DNA of 64,000 nt from Paenibacillus sp. OV219. Its GTDB lineage: Bacteria; Bacillota; Bacilli; Paenibacillales; Paenibacillaceae. Location: positions 62,001 through 126,000 of the forward strand of contig NZ_FOCJ01000010.1 in the NCBI RefSeq assembly GCF_900110075.1, given 5' to 3'. The position numbers and the translations under genes were made by a program. Below are positions 60,849 to 64,000 of the stretch, piece by piece (the stretch's first letter is position 1; every line of letters starts with the position of its first letter). Under the pieces are notes generated by a model. That model did not search any database. It was not told the origin of the DNA and saw only the letters and a program-made list of their open reading frames with translations.

Positions 60849-61595
60849 ATGGGCGTTTCGGCAGCTATGATTGTGAAGGATGGGGAGAGATGCATTGAGC
60901 GAGCAATTAGATCCGTTCTTCCGGCTGTGCACGAATTTGTTATCGTCGATACGGGCTCTACGGACCGCACCATAGAGATTATCGAGAAACTAGCTGGTGA
61001 AGATGAGAAGATTAAGCTTTCTCATTATGTATGGAGTAATGATTTTTCCGCTGCTCGGAACGAATCACTTTCTAAGGTTTCGCATGATTGGGTTTTTGTC
61101 GTCGATGCGGATGATGAATTGCCGGCACAGCATCAGACTCAAATTCGCCAGTACACGGAACAGATGGACCTTGATGGTCAGCAGGCAGCGCTGTACATTG
61201 TCTACGATAACACGGTAGGCGGCAAGATAACTTCTTCGTATGATAATGCCTATATTCGTATTTTTCCTTCGCAGTTAAGGTTTAAAGATATGATTCACGA
61301 GGTTTTGGACCTCGAGAGCCATTCGATTGCTGTCCGGAAGTCGGACATCCATCTTCTGCATGATGGGTACGACCATAATGTTGTTGATACGTGGGAGAAG
61401 CGCAGAAGAAATTTGCACCTGCTGCAGCAAAATTTGAAGAAGGACCAGGACAACGCTCGTCTATGGATGCAGCTCGGTCGAGAAATGAAAGAGCTCGATC
61501 CTGTGAAGGCTAAGAGGTATCTGGAAATTGCCGAGTCGAAGACGAATGATCCACGGTTGCTGAAGTGGATCAATGAGTCTCGTCAAGGTCTGTAG
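60849..61595 (+). CDS. Family 2 glycosyltransferase with TPR-like C-terminus
   Basis: 248 residues; CAGGGGG lies 8 bases before the ATG. N-terminal GT-A domain: SAAMIVKDGERCIERAIRSVLPAVHEFVIVDTGSTDRTIEI and the metal-binding DADDE near residue 89. The C-terminal ~60 residues (NLKKDQDNARLWMQLGREMKELDPVKAKRYLEIAES) look like one or two TPR helices, the arrangement of SunS/WaaE-like transferases. It may glycosylate a surface polymer or peptide. No partner genes nearby. Confidence 0.85.
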   Translation: MGVSAAMIVKDGERCIERAIRSVLPAVHEFVIVDTGSTDRTIEIIEKLAGEDEKIKLSHYVWSNDFSAARNESLSKVSHDWVFVVDADDELPAQHQTQIRQYTEQMDLDGQQAALYIVYDNTVGGKITSSYDNAYIRIFPSQLRFKDMIHEVLDLESHSIAVRKSDIHLLHDGYDHNVVDTWEKRRRNLHLLQQNLKKDQDNARLWMQLGREMKELDPVKAKRYLEIAESKTNDPRLLKWINESRQGL

Positions 61596-61610
61596 GGGGC
61601 AGGTTGCTGG

Positions 61611-61790
61611 GGATGAGAGAGTACATATGGGCACTCGGCACGTTGGCAGGAGCTGAGCGAGCAAATACGTGCTCTCAGCATCAGAAACGCGCGAAATGTT
61701 GGCTGAGAGAACACATATGATCTCTCAGCGTCGCGGTCCCGAGTAACCGGCTTGCTGTGGGAGCTGAGAGAGGATAAAGCCTCTCTCACC
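61611..61790. repeat. Four copies of the 28-bp palindromic repeat family
   Basis: 61611-61638 (diverged), 61652-61679 (GCTGAGCGA, loop GCAAATACGT, GCTCTCAGC), 61702-61729 (GCTGAGAGA, loop ACACATATGA, TCTCTCAGC) and 61763-61790 (GCTGAGAGAGG...CCTCTCTCACC). Start-to-start spacing is 41, 50 and 61 bases. Several show compensating arm changes, so the hairpin seems conserved. Confidence 0.85.
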
Positions 61791-61841
61791 AGGCGAAGTG
61801 GGCGATTAGACAGCGTTTATGGTCTGAGAAGTCAGTTCATC

Positions 61842-61878
61842 AAAAAAGGGAGGAAGCCGACCACGGCTTCCTCCCTTT
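61842..61878 (-). terminator. Terminator of the second SDR gene
   Basis: Perfect 15-bp stem AAAGGGAGGAAGCCG / CGGCTTCCTCCCTTT with a 4-base loop; on the minus strand it is followed by a T run. Confidence 0.88.
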
Positions 61879-61882
61879 CGAT

Positions 61883-62890
61883 TTATGCTTTTGCAGCAGA
61901 AGCAAGTGGACCGAACGCACTGCGGTGCGCCTCGATGATTTCGTCTTCCCAAGTCTCGTTGTCGGAGTTCGGGATGCGGCCGCCTTGCTTCATCACTTCG
62001 AATACTTCGCGCATGCCTTCTTCTAGCGAGATCGTCGGCACGAATTCAGGCACATCGCGCATCAAGCGCTCCGAGCTGTAATATACGTTATGCGCAAAAA
62101 TCTCGCTACAAATGCCGAAACGTCCGGCATCAATCGAGTTCAGCGTATCTAGCGATACACCAACAAGCTCGACTTCTCTTCCCAGCAGCTTCATCGCCAG
62201 CTTATGCTGCTGTTCCCATGTCGTGAAGCCGCGCGGAACGACGTTGTACGTTTGGCCGATGCAGTGTGCTTTGCCAAGAACGCCGACGAACGCTTTTGCC
62301 GCATCGTCAACATGCATGAAAGAGTGGAGCGCTTTGCCATCGCCGCAAATGAGCAGAGGCTTGCCTTTTAGAATACGGTCGATCCACGTGAAATCCCAAG
62401 CCACTTGGCGTAGGATGCCGCTTTGCGGACCATATGTAGTCGACGGCTTCAGAATCGTCACAGGGAAGCCTTCGCGGTAGTGCGCTTCCAGCAACAGCTG
62501 ATCCGCTTCCGCTTTGCCGCGGCCGTAACCGCTGATCGGACGAAGCGGGTGATCCTCCGTCACAGGCATCCAGTCGTAATCGACGCCATACGTACACACG
62601 GTGGAGCATTGAACAAAATGCTTCACTCCACGGAAAGCGCGCAAGCTGCTCGCAGCATCTTCCTTGTCGAAGCTGATCATATCGATCGCCGCATCGAACT
62701 GCTCTTGCTGCATGGTTGTTTCAAATGTATCGCGATCCTTGCGATCTCCATTGATAACGCGAACACCCGCAGGCAGGTCGCTGGCGCTTTGACCGCGGTT
62801 ATAACAAGTGACTTCATGGCCCTGAGCCACCAGAAGACGAACAATGCTAGTACTAATGTTGCCGGTACCGCCAAGAATAACAACTCTCAT
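61883..62890 (-). CDS. NAD-dependent epimerase/dehydratase-type SDR
   Basis: 335 residues. Rossmann motif at the N-terminus (VILGGTGNISTSI), YNRGQS, YxxxK pair in GYGRGKAEADQLL, and TTYGPQSG and HVDDAAKAFVG segments as in extended SDR enzymes. It is a paralogue of the protein at 5188-6228; both share CYNRG/HYNRG, NGDR/HGDR and FVQCSTV/IYCSTV. Likely acts on a nucleotide-linked or free sugar derivative. GAGG is about 10 bases before the ATG. Single gene with its own terminator. Confidence 0.85.
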   Translation of the reverse strand: MRVVILGGTGNISTSIVRLLVAQGHEVTCYNRGQSASDLPAGVRVINGDRKDRDTFETTMQQEQFDAAIDMISFDKEDAASSLRAFRGVKHFVQCSTVCTYGVDYDWMPVTEDHPLRPISGYGRGKAEADQLLLEAHYREGFPVTILKPSTTYGPQSGILRQVAWDFTWIDRILKGKPLLICGDGKALHSFMHVDDAAKAFVGVLGKAHCIGQTYNVVPRGFTTWEQQHKLAMKLLGREVELVGVSLDTLNSIDAGRFGICSEIFAHNVYYSSERLMRDVPEFVPTISLEEGMREVFEVMKQGGRIPNSDNETWEDEIIEAHRSAFGPLASAAKA

Positions 62891-62941
62891 GCGTTAACAT
62901 CCTCACTCTCTCGCCTAAAGTCTGTAACTAACAGCAAATAC

Positions 62942-62972
62942 AAAAACCTCCTGCTTATCGTAACACAGGAGG
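62942..62972 (-). terminator. Terminator of the ParB-like gene
   Basis: CCTCCTG / CAGGAGG hairpin with a 12-base loop; on the minus strand TTTTTG follows. Confidence 0.7.
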
Positions 62973-63018
62973 CTTCGCGTTTGTTAACCCGAAAGAAGTT
63001 CACCAAATTTCACTAAAA

Positions 63019-64000
63019 TTATTCGTTTACGCGTGTCGCAGCGAGGTCTCTGACGGTCTGAAGCTCGGCAGACCGCTGCTCGAGCGTACTCAGAAGCAGG
63101 TCTACGTTCGTGATTACAGCCTGCAGTTCCTCTGCTTGCGTGACGCCAGCCAGCAGCTCGGCAGGCGCCGCCGAGAGAGCTGGCAGCGCGCCAAGCAACT
63201 GCTGCAGCTCGCCGAGCAAATTCACACCGCTCACACCACTTGCACCGCTCGTACCCACACCGCTCACGCTACTCGCATTGCTCGCACCCACACCGCTCAC
63301 TCTACTTGCATCGTTCGAACTCGCACTGCCCGCACCCAAGCCACTCAGCGCTGCACCGCTCGCACCCGAGCCGTCTCCACTCAAGCTCGCACTACTTGCA
63401 CTTGCCTCACTCGCACCGCTCGCCGTGCCGCCTCCTGCCACGCCCGCAGCCGCTTCGCGCTCCGCGGCTTCCGCCGCGAGCCGCGCCTTCTCGGCCTTCG
63501 CCGCGGCGGCGCGCTCTGCCTGCTCTGCTTTTAGCTCCGCGGCCCGCTCGCGTTCCGCTTTATTTTGCTGCACGGTTGACCACGTTTGCAGCAGCTCGTA
63601 CCCGCTCTTGTACAGCAGCTTGTCCTTCGTGCCCGAGGAAATCTCCTTGTCCTTGAACAGCTTCGCGATCTTCTTCACATCACTGACAGGCAGCGCGTCG
63701 CGCGCAATAATGAGCGCGAGCGGGTCGCGATGCTCGAACGGCAAATCCTTAATCGGCAGCAGCTGATCCTCGGTCAGCTTGCCCTCGCGGATTTCCGTGC
63801 CGCTGACGATCAGCTTCCGCACGGCGTTGCCGAACTTCAGCAGCTCGCACTTGTTCTTAATATAGCTCTCTGGCTTGCCGAGCTTATTCGCGAGATACTT
63901 AATCGAGCTGTTGAACTTCGATTCATGCATCAGCTTATGGAACGCTTCCGCTTCCTCAATCGGCGAGAAACCTTCACGCGTCAAGTTCTCCGCGATTTGC
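63019..64000 (-). CDS. ParB/Spo0J-like DNA-binding protein, N-terminus cut by the window
   Basis: The frame is open to the window end. The visible part starts QIAENLTREGFSPIEEAEAFHKLM, the ParB motif that follows the CTPase domain, then a helix-turn-helix (SIKYLANKLGKPESYIKNKCELL). Residues from ~150 are unusual: an Ala/Glu/Lys/Arg-rich helix (ERERAAELKAEQAERAAAAKAEKA) and then ~110 residues of Ser/Ala/Gly with degenerate GVG/SASS repeats, then a closing helix. A chromosomal or plasmid-like partition protein or a Noc-type relative is possible. The catalytic N-terminal part is not visible. Confidence 0.75.
   Translation of the reverse strand, partial: QIAENLTREGFSPIEEAEAFHKLMHESKFNSSIKYLANKLGKPESYIKNKCELLKFGNAVRKLIVSGTEIREGKLTEDQLLPIKDLPFEHRDPLALIIARDALPVSDVKKIAKLFKDKEISSGTKDKLLYKSGYELLQTWSTVQQNKAERERAAELKAEQAERAAAAKAEKARLAAEAAEREAAAGVAGGGTASGASEASASSASLSGDGSGASGAALSGLGAGSASSNDASRVSGVGASNASSVSGVGTSGASGVSGVNLLGELQQLLGALPALSAAPAELLAGVTQAEELQAVITNVDLLLSTLEQRSAELQTVRDLAATRVNE

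Noticed and set aside
63110-63766. Plus-strand Ser/Ala/Pro-rich frame opposite the ParB-like gene
   Set aside because: Antisense shadow of a low-complexity GC-rich region; the ParB motifs are on the minus strand.

Overview
The window reads as chromosomal DNA of a spore-forming, low-to-mid GC Firmicute of the Paenibacillus/Cohnella type. Support: a gerKA-KB-KC-like spore germination operon, an ald gene beside an AdeR-like PucR regulator, an ahpCF operon behind an exact PerR box, an SLH-domain surface protein, LplABC-like sugar ABC genes, a YesMN-like two-component system, AGGAGG-type ribosome binding sites and many U-tailed terminators. No rRNA, tRNA, prophage, CRISPR array or intact insertion sequence was seen.

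Layout. 1-6.8 kb: end of a CzrA/SmtB-type metal sensor, a histidine-rich zinc CDF exporter, an unknown coiled-coil protein, an amidohydrolase, a lipoprotein, a PAS-GGDEF-EAL protein, an SDR epimerase and a GNAT. 6.85-13.1 kb: a tract of palindromic repeats, then a YesN-like regulator, an orphan solute-binding lipoprotein and a frameshifted YesM-like kinase. 13.1-18.9 kb: an uncatalogued 34-residue membrane protein, ald/adeR, an MFS transporter, a LytTR protein and a VOC protein. 19.2-32.4 kb: a glycan-use locus with a GntR/LacI-type regulator, GH38 alpha-mannosidase, a two-domain ArsR-type regulator divergent from a GH2 enzyme, and a permease-permease-binding protein ABC operon. 32.7-43 kb: P-loop protein, GH28-like enzyme, YiaA/B membrane protein, HxlR regulator, two aldo/keto reductase-family proteins, SLH protein and peptidase. 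43-48.8 kb: GH4 / Gfo-Idh-MocA / FG-GAP operon divergent from an AraC regulator and PhyH-type dioxygenase. 48.9-53.9 kb: ahpCF, a short repeat cluster, an ECF sigma factor with its membrane partner, and a HAD phosphatase. 54-64 kb: ABC exporter, ger operon, a class II synthetase-like unknown, glycosyltransferase, second SDR epimerase, and a ParB-like protein that runs off the end.

How it fits together. The 19-32 kb block looks like one carbohydrate regulon: an AT-rich motif (ATATTRAAYATA) lies at the promoters of the GntR-type regulator, the mannosidase and the ABC operon, and cre-like sites suggest CcpA control. The most unusual observation is that the C-terminal half of the ArsR-type regulator resembles the C-terminal domain of the GH2 enzyme encoded divergently from it, which suggests that regulator and enzyme share a carbohydrate-recognising domain. 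Also notable are at least 18 copies of a 28-bp palindrome (GCTGAGAGA-N10-TCTCTCAGC) in four intergenic places, partly organised as a 111-bp tandem repeat; two further short-palindrome families; a same-strand cluster of DnaA-box-like sequences; and a small membrane protein behind a promoter with a cre-like site.
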